DNA from: Mucilaginibacter achroorhodeus
GTDB taxonomy: Bacteria > Bacteroidota > Bacteroidia > Sphingobacteriales > Sphingobacteriaceae
Reading direction: 5' to 3'
DNA length: 64,000 nucleotides
Assembly (NCBI RefSeq): GCF_007846095.1
Contig: NZ_VOEI01000008.1
Location: forward strand, 1-64,000
Shown here: one piece after another, positions 27,301 through 35,822 of the stretch
Layout: every line of letters starts with the position of its first letter
How positions within the stretch are numbered: the stretch's first letter is position 1
The notes under the pieces: model-generated
The model's input: the letters and a program-made list of their open reading frames with translations, nothing else
Told to the model about the DNA's origin: nothing
The model's database searches: none
Position numbers and translations under genes: made by a program

Positions 27301-27331
27301 GTAACCCCGAGATTGTAAAAATTCTCTTCAT
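24308..27331 (-). CDS. SusC/RagA-family TonB-dependent outer-membrane transporter
   Basis: 1007 aa. Signal peptide (about residues 1-23, ending ALFAQ), then a CarboxypepD_reg domain (about 27-105, VRGKVTDAKTGESLIGVTVA), the TonB plug (about 115-235), with the SusC 'IRGLGTIYGNTKPLFVVDG' segment, and a beta-barrel to the C-terminal aromatic residue (VNVTF). It imports oligosaccharides across the outer membrane, powered by TonB-ExbBD, paired with SusD. The SusCD pair heads the polysaccharide locus. The 258-bp upstream gap contains no perfect TAnnTTTG, so a regulator-dependent promoter is likely, as in other PULs controlled by membrane sensors. Confidence 0.95.
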   Translation of the reverse strand: MKRIFTISGLLVLFTFFSTALFAQNVTVRGKVTDAKTGESLIGVTVAVKGTTTGAQTDANGAFALSVASNATLTVSYLGYTSVDVPVNGRNNINITLQSATNELQGVVVVGYGTQRKVDVTGSIATVKGADVAKQASQNAISGLQGKVAGVQITNAGAPGSTPDITIRGLGTIYGNTKPLFVVDGVWYDNIDFLNPQDIESFSVLKDASSTAIYGIRAANGVVLISTKRGAKGKPVINYNGFVGIQSVTNQVKMANGTQYATAVNELSALNGGQPILANPASYGNGTNWYNEILRKAFMQNHQASISGGTDAYTYNYSFGYLNQDGIVKSNNYERFTLHLSNDFKIGKALKLGYTASGVSDNSKDANGDIFHQLYAAAPIIPVKNPDGSYGDPNPLGLGDGNNFNPQATIDFFNQRTKNQRFTYSAYGEVSFLKHFKFKTSFGGDISQREVRNYTPIYQATFKQFSQKTNLNVDHTEVRNWIWENTLTYDVQVKDHRLTALLGYSALQNKTRQLNAQRDNVPYTASGNLYNSFPADSTATYLATPGSQIYTRALSQFARVNYSYKDKYLLNASVRRDGASQFFGNNTYGYFPSVGAGWVVTNEDFMKDQKVFSNLKLRGSWGKVGNSVVPINPSVQVIATDPYLTAIFGNPQVPYPGASINTVVPPSIVWEKTVSSDFGVEAGFLDNRLSIEADYYNRETQDAIFAIPVAGSLGTVNSSIIGNQANIRNRGFEFLATWRDKGSESFSYSISANLGINNNKVLNVITGNNPIYQGGDGIANGSLATRTVQGQPIGQFYGYKVIGVFQTAADVAKGKQPNAAPGDFIYQDTNGDGKIDGSDRVALGSPLPKYNFGLNTSFNYKRFDLALDFQGVAAVSVYNANVAYRFGNENFTADFYNNRWHGEGTSNTYPSVNVGKTDNAKPNSFYVESGSYVRLRNAQLGYTFPSAALTKFGVSKVRLYLNAQNAVNIFGYKGFSPEIGGGVGSRGIDANVYPLYAIYNFGVNVTF

Positions 27332-27589
27332 GGTGAAAAATAAAATTTTAAGAATTGGTTAATTGGTTTTGTACAGGGTCGAAATTGGGTAGATTAATAA
27401 TGGTAAGCAAATAATCTAACTTCACATTAATACATCAAAACTCTTTCACTTGCTCATGCCTAACATCAATAAAATATAAAACACTGTAAAACAACAATTT
27501 AAACATACCATAATAGTCTATCTCGTACTACACAGACTGTAGACCTGACAATAAGCTTTAAGAAGTGTTTGTGTGGTAATGATGTAGTA

Positions 27590-30475
27590 TTAAAGCTCTA
27601 TGAGAAACTCTGTTAAGTTCTTGTCGTGCTCCAAGTTGAGCTTTTTTCTTAAACGGTACCTGCGGATCTCAACTCCCCTGAGAGAAATATTTAATAATGA
27701 TGCCATTTCTTTACTGCTCATATTCATCCTTAAATAAGCACAAAGTTTAAGATCATTGGGAACAAGATCAGGATGATCTTGCTTCAGCTTCTTAAAGAAG
27801 TTCTCATGGGCTTCGTTAAAGCTGTTCTCAAATATATTCCAATCGCGATTGTCATTGATGCCCTCGTCAATTACTTTATTGATCTTTTTAAGCTGGTCCT
27901 CGGGCAAACGCTTTCCTTCCTTGTCTTTAAGGTTTTTCAATTCTTCGCTTATCTTTTGCAGCAATTCATTCTTGTACACAATATTCATTGCAGAATTAGC
28001 CAGCTCACGGCTTTTGCTTTCAAGATCGGCCTGTAGCTGCTCATTTTTAATGGTTACAATTTGCTGTTCATTAATAATTGCTTCACGTCGTAAAAATTCT
28101 TCGTGTTCCCGCCGTAATTTCTCCTGTATCTCTGCCTGGTGGCGCTGAAGTTTCTGGCTGTAGTAGCGCCTTACCAGGTAGTACAGCAATACGGCCAGCA
28201 GCACATATATAAAGCAGGCCAGTTTACTGGAGTACCAGGGTGCGGCTATGTCAAATGTGTAGGAAGTTATGCCGGTAACGTTTTCGTCATTTATTTTTGC
28301 CCTTACCTTGAAATGGTAAGTGCCCTGACTCAGATTAGTGAACTCTTTGGCGCTCGATGCGCTCCATTCGCTCCACTGCTTTGAATAACCTTCCAAAAAA
28401 TACTGGTAAGTCACCCTGGCCTGCCTGTAGTAAGGCAGCGCGTAAGAAATGCGGATATTATTTTTACCGTATGTGATACTTTCATTTTGCTCAGTACCCA
28501 TCTCTGTCATCGCTTCGGTTTTATCAGTGATGTTCTCTACCTGGCGTACCAACACTGCCGGTAAACGTTCCGTATTGCGACCAACCGCGTCCCGGTCATT
28601 CAGTATCACAAAGCCATCGTCAACACTAATCAGATAGATCAGGTTATTGATCAGGCTGATGTTCTCATAATTTTGCACCATCTGCCCGTTAAGCATGCTA
28701 AACCTGTTTGAGTCGATACGTAGTTGTCCGGGTACCGACAGATCTGCCAATGCAACCCGCCCGTGGTTTATAAACCAATATTTTTTGCCTATTGCGGCGA
28801 TAACTTTATTTGATGATGCAAAGGTGTTAAGCTTCCTGTTGAGCTGTTGATACTTGTAAAATCTGTCCGTGATATCATCATAAACGTAAAAGCCGGAGTC
28901 TGATGAAAAAACTATCCTGTTATCCAGGTTAAAAACACCCACGTTATAGCTGTTTGGTAAGCCGGAGCGTTTATCGTAAAATTTTTGAGAAACAACCCGT
29001 TTTTTGTCGGCAGATAAAATAACCTTATAAACACCCTTGTATGCATGACTAACCCAAAGCTGGCCCTTGCTATCCTGCTCCACAAGACGCGACGGCTCGG
29101 TAAAGCCCTCAATTTTATGGTCGAGCACCCAATTGCCGGCAGCATCTTTTTTGAAAAGGATCAAACCATTATAACAGCCTTGTATCAGTTGGTCGTTACC
29201 AAATTTTTTGATCGTCCAGCCGCCGCTTAGTGATGATATTTTGTTGATGGTACTGCCGTTTACCTGGAATGTACCATCGTTATGGCTGCAAAGTAAGCGG
29301 CCATCGTGTAAAGACAGCTCCCATACCTGCCCCTGCGAACCCGGGATTAGCTGAAAATTGAATGAGTGCAGCAATTGATTGCTGCCTCCGGGCAACCAAT
29401 CGCTGTAGAAAAGCCCCTGGTTGGTACCCAAATAAATTTTGTTATTGAAGATGATACTTGAATAAACCGTACCAAACCGCCCGGTTTTATCGAAGTAAAA
29501 GTACATGGGGGAGTTAAGCTCAATACGATCAATGCCGTTATCAAGCCCTGCCCAAAGGTTCTGCTCACTATCGCTGTACAGGCTCAGCACTGTATTATTC
29601 TGCAGCCCGCTTGATTTGTTGATCTGCTGCAGCATGTTGCCAGCGGCATCTACTATAATCACTCCGTTTAAAATGGTACCAAAGGCAAAATACTTGCCCA
29701 TTACCACAATGCCGTTGTTAAGCTGATAGTTCCTAAGAAAGTCGTTTGCCTGATTTTGCCACGGAGTTATAGTTTGCCCATCGTAAATAAACAGACCATC
29801 CTTTGCGGTGCCTATTAAAAGCCTGCCGTCTTTACCAAACGGTAATATGGTAAGCACCCGGCTGGCCAGCAGGTTGCTGCCTTTCACAAAACTTAACTTG
29901 TTATCTATAAGCTCAAACAAACCTGTGCCTATCTCCTCCGCAAAAAACCTGTTTCCTGCTTTAAGCAGAAATAAGAAAGGTTTTTCGGGTTTTATAATCG
30001 TGACCTTATTGTTGGCGTAAATGTAAATACCGCCAAAGGCCTCAAAAAGCACCCTGTTTTTATCAACATATATCTTCCATATCTCCTCCTTTACAGGCTG
30101 GGCATTTTTTGGGATGAGGGCAGTTAGGCTATGGTATTTAAGAAAGCCTTTATCATCAGCCTGCCAGTAACCGAATTCGCCGAAGCCACCGGCATATATC
30201 CTACCTTTACCATCGGCAGCAACTGCACGTACAATAAGGCCGTTTGGCATAGGGTACCGCTTCCAGTAACGCCCATCAAAAGATAACAACCCCTCGTTAC
30301 CAAAATACATTACACCATGCTCGTCGCGGGTGATGGACCAGTTCTGATTGCCCGATTGATATTGAAACTTGCTGTAATTTTGCACATAAGGCACACCTAT
30401 GCTTTTAATATCGGCCGCAAAGGCTGATACGTTGAGCATTACCGAAAGGCAAAAAAGCAAAAGGCGTTTGTGCAT
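27590..30475 (-). CDS. Membrane-tethered regulator: beta-propeller sensor, Y_Y_Y domain, LuxR-type HTH
   Basis: 961 aa. A signal peptide (about 1-20) exports a large N-terminal beta-propeller (about 25-640; Reg_prop repeats such as LYSDSEQNLWAGLDNG). A Y_Y_Y domain (about 650-735) leads to one membrane helix (about 751-770), then a long coiled coil (about 774-855) and a C-terminal LuxR-like helix-turn-helix (about 905-961, MSSKEMASLLNISLRGVEIR). Unlike the hybrid two-component PUL sensors, there is no histidine kinase or receiver: the sensor is directly linked to the DNA-binding domain. It probably senses the glycan in the periplasm and switches the downstream susCD operon. Encoded just upstream of susC, same strand. 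Confidence 0.88.
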   Translation of the reverse strand: MHKRLLLFCLSVMLNVSAFAADIKSIGVPYVQNYSKFQYQSGNQNWSITRDEHGVMYFGNEGLLSFDGRYWKRYPMPNGLIVRAVAADGKGRIYAGGFGEFGYWQADDKGFLKYHSLTALIPKNAQPVKEEIWKIYVDKNRVLFEAFGGIYIYANNKVTIIKPEKPFLFLLKAGNRFFAEEIGTGLFELIDNKLSFVKGSNLLASRVLTILPFGKDGRLLIGTAKDGLFIYDGQTITPWQNQANDFLRNYQLNNGIVVMGKYFAFGTILNGVIIVDAAGNMLQQINKSSGLQNNTVLSLYSDSEQNLWAGLDNGIDRIELNSPMYFYFDKTGRFGTVYSSIIFNNKIYLGTNQGLFYSDWLPGGSNQLLHSFNFQLIPGSQGQVWELSLHDGRLLCSHNDGTFQVNGSTINKISSLSGGWTIKKFGNDQLIQGCYNGLILFKKDAAGNWVLDHKIEGFTEPSRLVEQDSKGQLWVSHAYKGVYKVILSADKKRVVSQKFYDKRSGLPNSYNVGVFNLDNRIVFSSDSGFYVYDDITDRFYKYQQLNRKLNTFASSNKVIAAIGKKYWFINHGRVALADLSVPGQLRIDSNRFSMLNGQMVQNYENISLINNLIYLISVDDGFVILNDRDAVGRNTERLPAVLVRQVENITDKTEAMTEMGTEQNESITYGKNNIRISYALPYYRQARVTYQYFLEGYSKQWSEWSASSAKEFTNLSQGTYHFKVRAKINDENVTGITSYTFDIAAPWYSSKLACFIYVLLAVLLYYLVRRYYSQKLQRHQAEIQEKLRREHEEFLRREAIINEQQIVTIKNEQLQADLESKSRELANSAMNIVYKNELLQKISEELKNLKDKEGKRLPEDQLKKINKVIDEGINDNRDWNIFENSFNEAHENFFKKLKQDHPDLVPNDLKLCAYLRMNMSSKEMASLLNISLRGVEIRRYRLRKKLNLEHDKNLTEFLIEL

Positions 30476-30524
30476 GAATTTGTGCGTTAAAAAGACACAA
30501 AGATAAACCTTAACAGCAATTAAG

Positions 30525-30553
30525 AAAAAAGGCCGCCTTTGTGGGCAGCCTTT
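30525..30553 (-). terminator. Terminator after trhO
   Basis: On the minus strand AAAGGCTGCC pairs with GGCGGCCTTT (one G-U pair) around CACAAA, followed by T residues. It is 13 bases past the trhO stop. Confidence 0.8.
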
Positions 30554-30565
30554 CCTGTTTTATGA

Positions 30566-31525
30566 TCAGTCAGCAAGCTGAACTTTGTTTTTCTTTGCCA
30601 CATTAACAGGCTGCGGAACCTTAACGTAATAACCGGTACCGTCGTACACACGTTTACGCGGATGCGCTTTACAAGCATCGCTGCAGCAGCCTTCCAGAGC
30701 CTCACCGCATTCATCACATTGGGTAAAATGCTCATTGCACTCGGGGTTGGCGCAATTGATCATCTTCGGCGTTGTTTTACCGCAATTTCTGCAGGTTGAT
30801 ATAACTACTGGGTTTACACTGTTCACTTCTACCGACAGGCGATTATCAAACACGTAACATTTGCCTTCAAAATCCTTCCCGCCTGCTTCTTTTCCGTATT
30901 TAATAATACCGCCATGCAACTGGTAAACATTTTCAAAACCCTCGTGCAAAAGCAAAGCCGAAGCCTTTTCGCACTTGATGCCACCGGTACAATAGGTCAA
31001 TATCTTTTTATCCTTGTACTGCGCCAGTTCATTGATCATAGCCGGGAAATCGCGGAAATTCTCAATATCAAGCGTTACGGCATTTTTGAATTTTCCAAGC
31101 GAGTGTTCGTAGTTAGACCTTACGTCTAACACAACCACATCGTCCCTATCCTTCATTTCCATAAACTCCTTAGGCTCCAGGTGCACACCAGTACGTTTCT
31201 TGGGGTCGATCATCTGTGGATCGCGCAGGCCTGAATGGACGATCTCCGATTTATAACGAACGTGCATTTTTACAAACGAAGGTTCATCAACTTCATCCAC
31301 CTTAAAATCTGTTTTAGCAAAACGCTCGTCAGCCAACACGGCTTCCATATAAGCTTTACAAGCTTCGGGCGTGCCGGAAACAGTGCCGTTTAAACCTTCA
31401 TCAGCAACTATTATGCGACCGGTAAGGCCTAATCCATTACAAAATTTCAGGTGGTCGGCGGCAAATTGCTCGCCATTTTCTATTGTTGAGTAACAATAGT
31501 ACAGTAGTGTGTTATACTTTGCCAT
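30566..31525 (-). CDS. trhO: tRNA uridine(34) hydroxylase, rhodanese family (TrhO)
   Basis: 319 aa. The N-terminal ferredoxin-like part (about 1-95) is followed by a rhodanese domain (about 120-215) whose active loop is YCTGGIKCEKAS, with Cys179 and Cys185 both present. The C-terminus is Cys-rich (CRNCGKTTP and CDECGEALEGCC), as in other members of the former UPF0176/YceA family. The enzyme hydroxylates uridine 34 of certain tRNAs on the way to 5-methoxyuridine or related wobble modifications. The start (ATG 31525) and length match the family. Closed by a terminator. Confidence 0.9.
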   Translation of the reverse strand: MAKYNTLLYYCYSTIENGEQFAADHLKFCNGLGLTGRIIVADEGLNGTVSGTPEACKAYMEAVLADERFAKTDFKVDEVDEPSFVKMHVRYKSEIVHSGLRDPQMIDPKKRTGVHLEPKEFMEMKDRDDVVVLDVRSNYEHSLGKFKNAVTLDIENFRDFPAMINELAQYKDKKILTYCTGGIKCEKASALLLHEGFENVYQLHGGIIKYGKEAGGKDFEGKCYVFDNRLSVEVNSVNPVVISTCRNCGKTTPKMINCANPECNEHFTQCDECGEALEGCCSDACKAHPRKRVYDGTGYYVKVPQPVNVAKKNKVQLAD

Positions 31526-31585
31526 AAGATCATTGATACTGCTGCAAACAGTGTTAAATGAGGCGCAAAGATAAATATTTTGGAG

Positions 31586-31685
31586 ATTAGTTGATCAGTT
31601 AATTAGAGATCAGATATCGGTTGATCCAAAATAAAAAATGCATGTAATCGAAAGCAAACTAATAAACAATCACAAATCAACTAAT
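31586..31685. repeat. Inverted repeat in the gap before trhO
   Basis: ATTAGTTGAT (31586-31595) and ATCAACTAAT (31676-31685) are perfect inverted copies 80 bases apart in AT-rich DNA between trhO and the DUF5686 gene. A direct relative, GTTGATC, recurs at about 31620. No gene is seen here. Confidence 0.35.
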
Positions 31686-31695
31686 TAACCACCCC

Positions 31696-34173
31696 CTATC
31701 TTATCCCATAAAATATCCTGAAACCCTGGATATACTTTTTGTCGCCGGTGAAGGATACGCCATAGTCTACACGGAAGAATAACCGCTGTATACCAACATA
31801 AAACTCAGAATAGTTCATGTTATTCTTTTCTGTTAGGAAATTGGCCCCTATAATCTCTTCGAGTTTAAGCTTACGCATAAAAGGTATGCGGCTAAAGAAC
31901 GCACCTGCAAAATTATGTTGGTAGTGAGCCTCCAGAAACGCATCGTTTGAACTGAATTGATAGAACGGCAGGAAATGGAAACTTGCCAGATCGGTAGGGT
32001 CAAACGTTAAACCCTGGTTGCCCGAAAAATGGTTATAATCCATAAAGTAAAGGTTGCGGCGGTTAAGGAAATCGCCTGCTGATATCCTGAACGATGAATA
32101 ACCGGTTAATCCGATCGGAATATGATCCTGACTGATGTTAATGGACACGAAATCGTAATTTACATCAGAACCAAAAACGCCGTCTATACCTTTGCGATAA
32201 TTAAGCACGATCTTTGGATATCTTGACGGTACAAACGTACGGCCATCAGGCCTGGTAATATAACGTTGACCAAAGGTAAACTCAAGCGATGTTTTAAAAG
32301 TAAATGCCTGATGCTCCGGAAATAAAAAAGATCTGTCATCGGCAGGTGTACCCGGTGGAGCCAACGGGTTGTTTGATGTATATTCTTTATTCTTTGGATT
32401 AAATATGTGCTGGTACGACGTATTGTATAATTGCCTGCGATTAGAATACTCAACGCTCGAACTCCACAAAATACCATTAGCAAGTTCCCGCTCATAACCT
32501 ATGTTACCGTATTGATTACGATAATACTTTACATAGTTGTTCTCAAACAGCAAAGAGCTTAGGGTATTGAACCATAATGATCTGGTACCTACGTTACTTA
32601 AATCCATTACATCTGCACCAAAGTTGGTAAAAACACGGCCACGATGCCATTGATCAAACAGGTACTCGCTATGGATCATTGGGCTTGCCAGTTTACTTGA
32701 AAAACCGTACTTAAACTCCGGAGAAATACTAAAAGACCGTAAGTCGTCAAACTTCTTGGTGTATTTAACCTGTGCATCAATTCCCCAACCTTCAACCGTG
32801 TTGTAATAAATACTTTGATACAGGGGCGCTACGTAAAATGATTCTTTGGTACGGCGATTTTTAGCCTCATAACCAAATATCGTATAGCTTGGCAAGCTAA
32901 ATTTATTGTTTTCCAGCTGTACTGAATCAAGGTATGGATCGGAATGCTGCAAGGCAAAAAGACTATCCTTTTTCCGGTAATCGCGCATTTCCTGCGGCGT
33001 TAACGGCACGGGCCTTATGGCGTTCCAATAGCTCGATGGTTTTGTGTTGGCTGCAGTATCAACTTTTAATACTTCTCCATTGAAAAAACCATCTGGAAAA
33101 GTCTGATCTATCTTGTAGTTATTATAAATACCTACATAGTATCCTGCAAATTTGAATCCTAATACAGATCCTTTGTAATCATACTGTATAGATGCCGGCA
33201 ACCAAACGCTGTCTTTAACAGGGATGTATTGCTGGCTGATAGATAGCGTATCTATTAAGTTAATATTATCGTTCTCTTCGGTAAGGTAAAGGTCGGCGCT
33301 GTAAACCCGCCAATCGCCATCTACTATGTAAAGGAAACCTCTAAAGGTTGATGAACGCTTTGACTTTGGCAGTATTGCAATTTTATGAATGGTACGGTTA
33401 TTTGAAACCGTTGTACCTGCAAGCCTAAACCTGTAATACTTAAAAGCATTATCAGCCACAGGAGATACAAAACCACGGCTACGCAGGCCGTCTATATAAA
33501 ATATATTCTGGTATATGTTAAGTTGTAAGTCTGACGCCTTGTTATAATTAAAGGCAGGGCTGCCACCTGTACTTTTAGCAGCAATGGTGATCTCCTTAAA
33601 CTTATTCGGTCGCTGTAAATTAAATTCAGATAAGGATTCCGACTGGTATAAAATTCCCCTGCCCAGCGAATCAAGATCGAGCTGTTTGATGACCGGGCTG
33701 CTCATTAGCGACTTGGGTGCCTTTGTCAAACGCTGCACACCCTTAATGTAAACCTGGCAGGTGTAGCTTTTAAATTCGTTCATGTGGCGCTCGCGGTTAG
33801 CCATTACCTCTCTCATGATGGCCATACCCCGGTCGGTTTTACGGTTGTAAGTTGCAGTATCATCACGACTGAATACTTCATTCTCCAGTTGCACGTTAAG
33901 GCGCTCGTCGTGGTCGGTTATACTAACGGGTACTACCTTTTCGCGATAGCCTACAAAACGGTAAACAATGTTGTAATTACCCGGCGCTAACTTAAATTGA
34001 TATTGGCCTAACTCGTTAGCAGTTGTTCCGTATGTTGAGTTGCGGATGTATACTGATGTGAAGCCAATCGGCTCACCTTTATCGCCCGTAATGCGGCCAT
34101 TTAGCATAAATTGCTGAGCATCAGCAATTACCACAGTTAGGCATAATATCAATAGTAGTAAGTATTTTCTCAT
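31696..34173 (-). CDS. DUF5686 outer-membrane protein with CarboxypepD_reg N-terminus
   Basis: 825 aa. Signal peptide (about 1-19), CarboxypepD_reg domain (about 22-105, MLNGRITGDKGEPIGFTSVY), and a long DUF5686 region to the C-terminus, probably an outer-membrane beta-barrel with alternating aromatic strands and ending near IRIFYGIR-like sequence. Proteins of this family are conserved in Bacteroidota and often sit beside housekeeping genes; the function is unknown. The gene is divergent from kbl, with 129 bases between. There is no indication of nutrient specificity. Confidence 0.85.
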   Translation of the reverse strand: MRKYLLLLILCLTVVIADAQQFMLNGRITGDKGEPIGFTSVYIRNSTYGTTANELGQYQFKLAPGNYNIVYRFVGYREKVVPVSITDHDERLNVQLENEVFSRDDTATYNRKTDRGMAIMREVMANRERHMNEFKSYTCQVYIKGVQRLTKAPKSLMSSPVIKQLDLDSLGRGILYQSESLSEFNLQRPNKFKEITIAAKSTGGSPAFNYNKASDLQLNIYQNIFYIDGLRSRGFVSPVADNAFKYYRFRLAGTTVSNNRTIHKIAILPKSKRSSTFRGFLYIVDGDWRVYSADLYLTEENDNINLIDTLSISQQYIPVKDSVWLPASIQYDYKGSVLGFKFAGYYVGIYNNYKIDQTFPDGFFNGEVLKVDTAANTKPSSYWNAIRPVPLTPQEMRDYRKKDSLFALQHSDPYLDSVQLENNKFSLPSYTIFGYEAKNRRTKESFYVAPLYQSIYYNTVEGWGIDAQVKYTKKFDDLRSFSISPEFKYGFSSKLASPMIHSEYLFDQWHRGRVFTNFGADVMDLSNVGTRSLWFNTLSSLLFENNYVKYYRNQYGNIGYERELANGILWSSSVEYSNRRQLYNTSYQHIFNPKNKEYTSNNPLAPPGTPADDRSFLFPEHQAFTFKTSLEFTFGQRYITRPDGRTFVPSRYPKIVLNYRKGIDGVFGSDVNYDFVSINISQDHIPIGLTGYSSFRISAGDFLNRRNLYFMDYNHFSGNQGLTFDPTDLASFHFLPFYQFSSNDAFLEAHYQHNFAGAFFSRIPFMRKLKLEEIIGANFLTEKNNMNYSEFYVGIQRLFFRVDYGVSFTGDKKYIQGFRIFYGIR

Positions 34174-34274
34174 AGAGGGGTTTTCCTACATAATAATAAA
34201 TGCGTGTTAAATGTTTGTTTTACAACATAAATTATTAAAAGCAATGCAGATAACGCCAATTGATGCGTATTTCC

Positions 34275-34282
34275 TAATTTTG
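34275..34282 (+). promoter_or_regulatory. -7 element of kbl
   Basis: TAATTTTG is an exact match to TAnnTTTG, 20 bases before the kbl ATG. Confidence 0.45.
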
Positions 34283-34302
34283 CTATCTTAAATACATTTA
34301 TC

Positions 34303-35493
34303 ATGTACAATACACTGCAACCGGTTTTACAAAAAGAACTTGCTGACATTGAAGCGGCTGGGCTATATAAAAAGGAACGTATCATCACCTCACCGCAGGG
34401 TGCCGACATTACGGTGCAGGGCGGTAAAGAAGTGATAAACTTTTGTGCTAACAATTACCTGGGCTTATCAGGCAATGCCAAAGTGGTGCAAGCTGCTAAA
34501 AATGCTATGGACACGCATGGTTACGGTCTGTCATCAGTGAGGTTCATCTGCGGTACGCAGGATATTCATAAACAACTGGAGCAAAAAATTTCTGAGTTTT
34601 TAGGCACCGAAGACACCATCCTTTACGCGGCAGCATTTGATGCCAACGGCGGCGTATTTGAACCTTTATTTAACGATCAGGATGCTATTATATCTGATGA
34701 GTTGAACCACGCTTCTATCATAGATGGTGTACGCCTTTGTAAAGCACAGCGCAAACGCTACAAACACGATGACATGGTCGACCTGGAAGAACAGTTGAAT
34801 GCTACGCAGGAACTTCGTCACCGCATTATAGTTACTGATGGTACTTTCTCTATGGATGGTACCATTGCTCAGCTTGATAAAATTTGCGCACTGGCAGAGC
34901 AATACAACGCTTTGGTGATGATTGACGAGAGCCACTGCAGCGGCTTTATGGGTAAAACAGGCCGCGGTACGCATGAGCACCATAACGTAATGGGTAAGAT
35001 AGATATCATAACCGGCACTTTGGGTAAAGCGTTGGGTGGTGCATCCGGTGGTTTTACATCGGGCCGTAAAGAGATCATCGATATGTTGCGCCAGCGCTCA
35101 AGGCCTTACCTGTTCAGTAATACATTGGCACCCGCCATTACCGGCGCTTCAATTGCTGTGCTGGATATGCTGAGCGAAACAACCGACCTGCGCGACAAAT
35201 TAGAAACTAACACCAAATACTTCCGCGAAAAAATGACCGCTGCAGGTTTTGATATCAAACCCGGTGTGCATCCTATAGTACCTGTAATGCTTTACGATGC
35301 AAAACTGGCGCAGGAGTTTGCCGCTAAAATGTTAGATGAAGGTATTTACGTGATCGGTTTCTATTATCCGGTAGTTCCGCAGGGTAAGGCTCGTATACGT
35401 GTTCAAATCTCTGCCGCACATGATGTAGCTCACCTGGATAAAGCCATTGCTGCCTTTACCAAAGTGGGTAATGAGTTGGGTGTGTTGAAATAG
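34303..35493 (+). CDS. kbl: Glycine C-acetyltransferase (2-amino-3-ketobutyrate CoA ligase)
   Basis: 396 aa, a pyridoxal phosphate enzyme of the alpha-oxoamine synthase family. The PLP-binding lysine is Lys242 in TGTLGKALGGASGG; DESHCSGFMG (208-217) holds the PLP-contacting Asp and His. It converts 2-amino-3-oxobutyrate plus CoA to glycine and acetyl-CoA in threonine breakdown; related enzymes (BioF, HemA, serine palmitoyltransferase) have the same fold but differ in the N-terminal and C-terminal regions. The usual partner threonine dehydrogenase (tdh) is not adjacent. Downstream lies a toxin-antitoxin pair, 44 bases away. Confidence 0.93.
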   Translation: MYNTLQPVLQKELADIEAAGLYKKERIITSPQGADITVQGGKEVINFCANNYLGLSGNAKVVQAAKNAMDTHGYGLSSVRFICGTQDIHKQLEQKISEFLGTEDTILYAAAFDANGGVFEPLFNDQDAIISDELNHASIIDGVRLCKAQRKRYKHDDMVDLEEQLNATQELRHRIIVTDGTFSMDGTIAQLDKICALAEQYNALVMIDESHCSGFMGKTGRGTHEHHNVMGKIDIITGTLGKALGGASGGFTSGRKEIIDMLRQRSRPYLFSNTLAPAITGASIAVLDMLSETTDLRDKLETNTKYFREKMTAAGFDIKPGVHPIVPVMLYDAKLAQEFAAKMLDEGIYVIGFYYPVVPQGKARIRVQISAAHDVAHLDKAIAAFTKVGNELGVLK

Positions 35494-35525
35494 TTACGTA
35501 TAGTTTTATTATATTTGTACGTACA
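35485..35525 (+). promoter_or_regulatory. Promoter and palindrome in front of the toxin-antitoxin pair
   Basis: A -7 element TATATTTG (35510-35517) has TTG (35485-35487) 22 bases upstream. The perfect 10-base palindrome TGTACGTACA (35516-35525) overlaps its end and lies 12 bases before the antitoxin ATG. It is a good candidate operator for self-repression by a ribbon-helix-helix antitoxin. Confidence 0.6.
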
Positions 35526-35537
35526 TAAGCAATTGTT

Positions 35538-35822
35538 ATGGCAGCTACAAAATTGACCTTGAGTTCTGATAAGCAAACTGTTGAGCTTGCTAAAAGAATA
35601 GCTTCAGAAGATAACATAAGTGTGTCAAAGCTTTTCAAGCAACTTCTAAATGATTTCTCGAAGAAAAGAAAGAAAGAAGATCCTTTACTGGAAAAATATA
35701 AAGCAATGGAAATACCTGAGGAACTTAAAGCACTTAGAGGTATACTAAAGGGGAAGGTAGCTGATGATGTAGATTATAAAGATTTAAAGTGGGAGTACTT
35801 GAAAGAGCGCCATGGCTTATAA
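35538..35822 (+). CDS. Ribbon-helix-helix antitoxin (DUF6364-like)
   Basis: 94 aa. The N-terminal part (about residues 4-42) has the ribbon-helix-helix layout: the strand KLTLSSD, then helices around ELAKRIASEDN and SVSKLFKQLLNDF. It is followed by a charged neutralising tail. Bacteroidota DUF6364 antitoxins have this shape. The last 11 bases overlap the PIN toxin gene, as is typical of toxin-antitoxin operons. The gene is more AT-rich than the neighbouring kbl and pheS, which suggests acquisition. The palindrome TGTACGTACA just upstream would be its operator. Confidence 0.82.
   Translation: MAATKLTLSSDKQTVELAKRIASEDNISVSKLFKQLLNDFSKKRKKEDPLLEKYKAMEIPEELKALRGILKGKVADDVDYKDLKWEYLKERHGL

Noticed and set aside
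34303..35493. kbl as BioF or serine palmitoyltransferase
   Set aside because: The overall sequence and length fit Kbl best, and no biotin or sphingolipid gene is adjacent; but the superfamily assignment alone cannot prove it.
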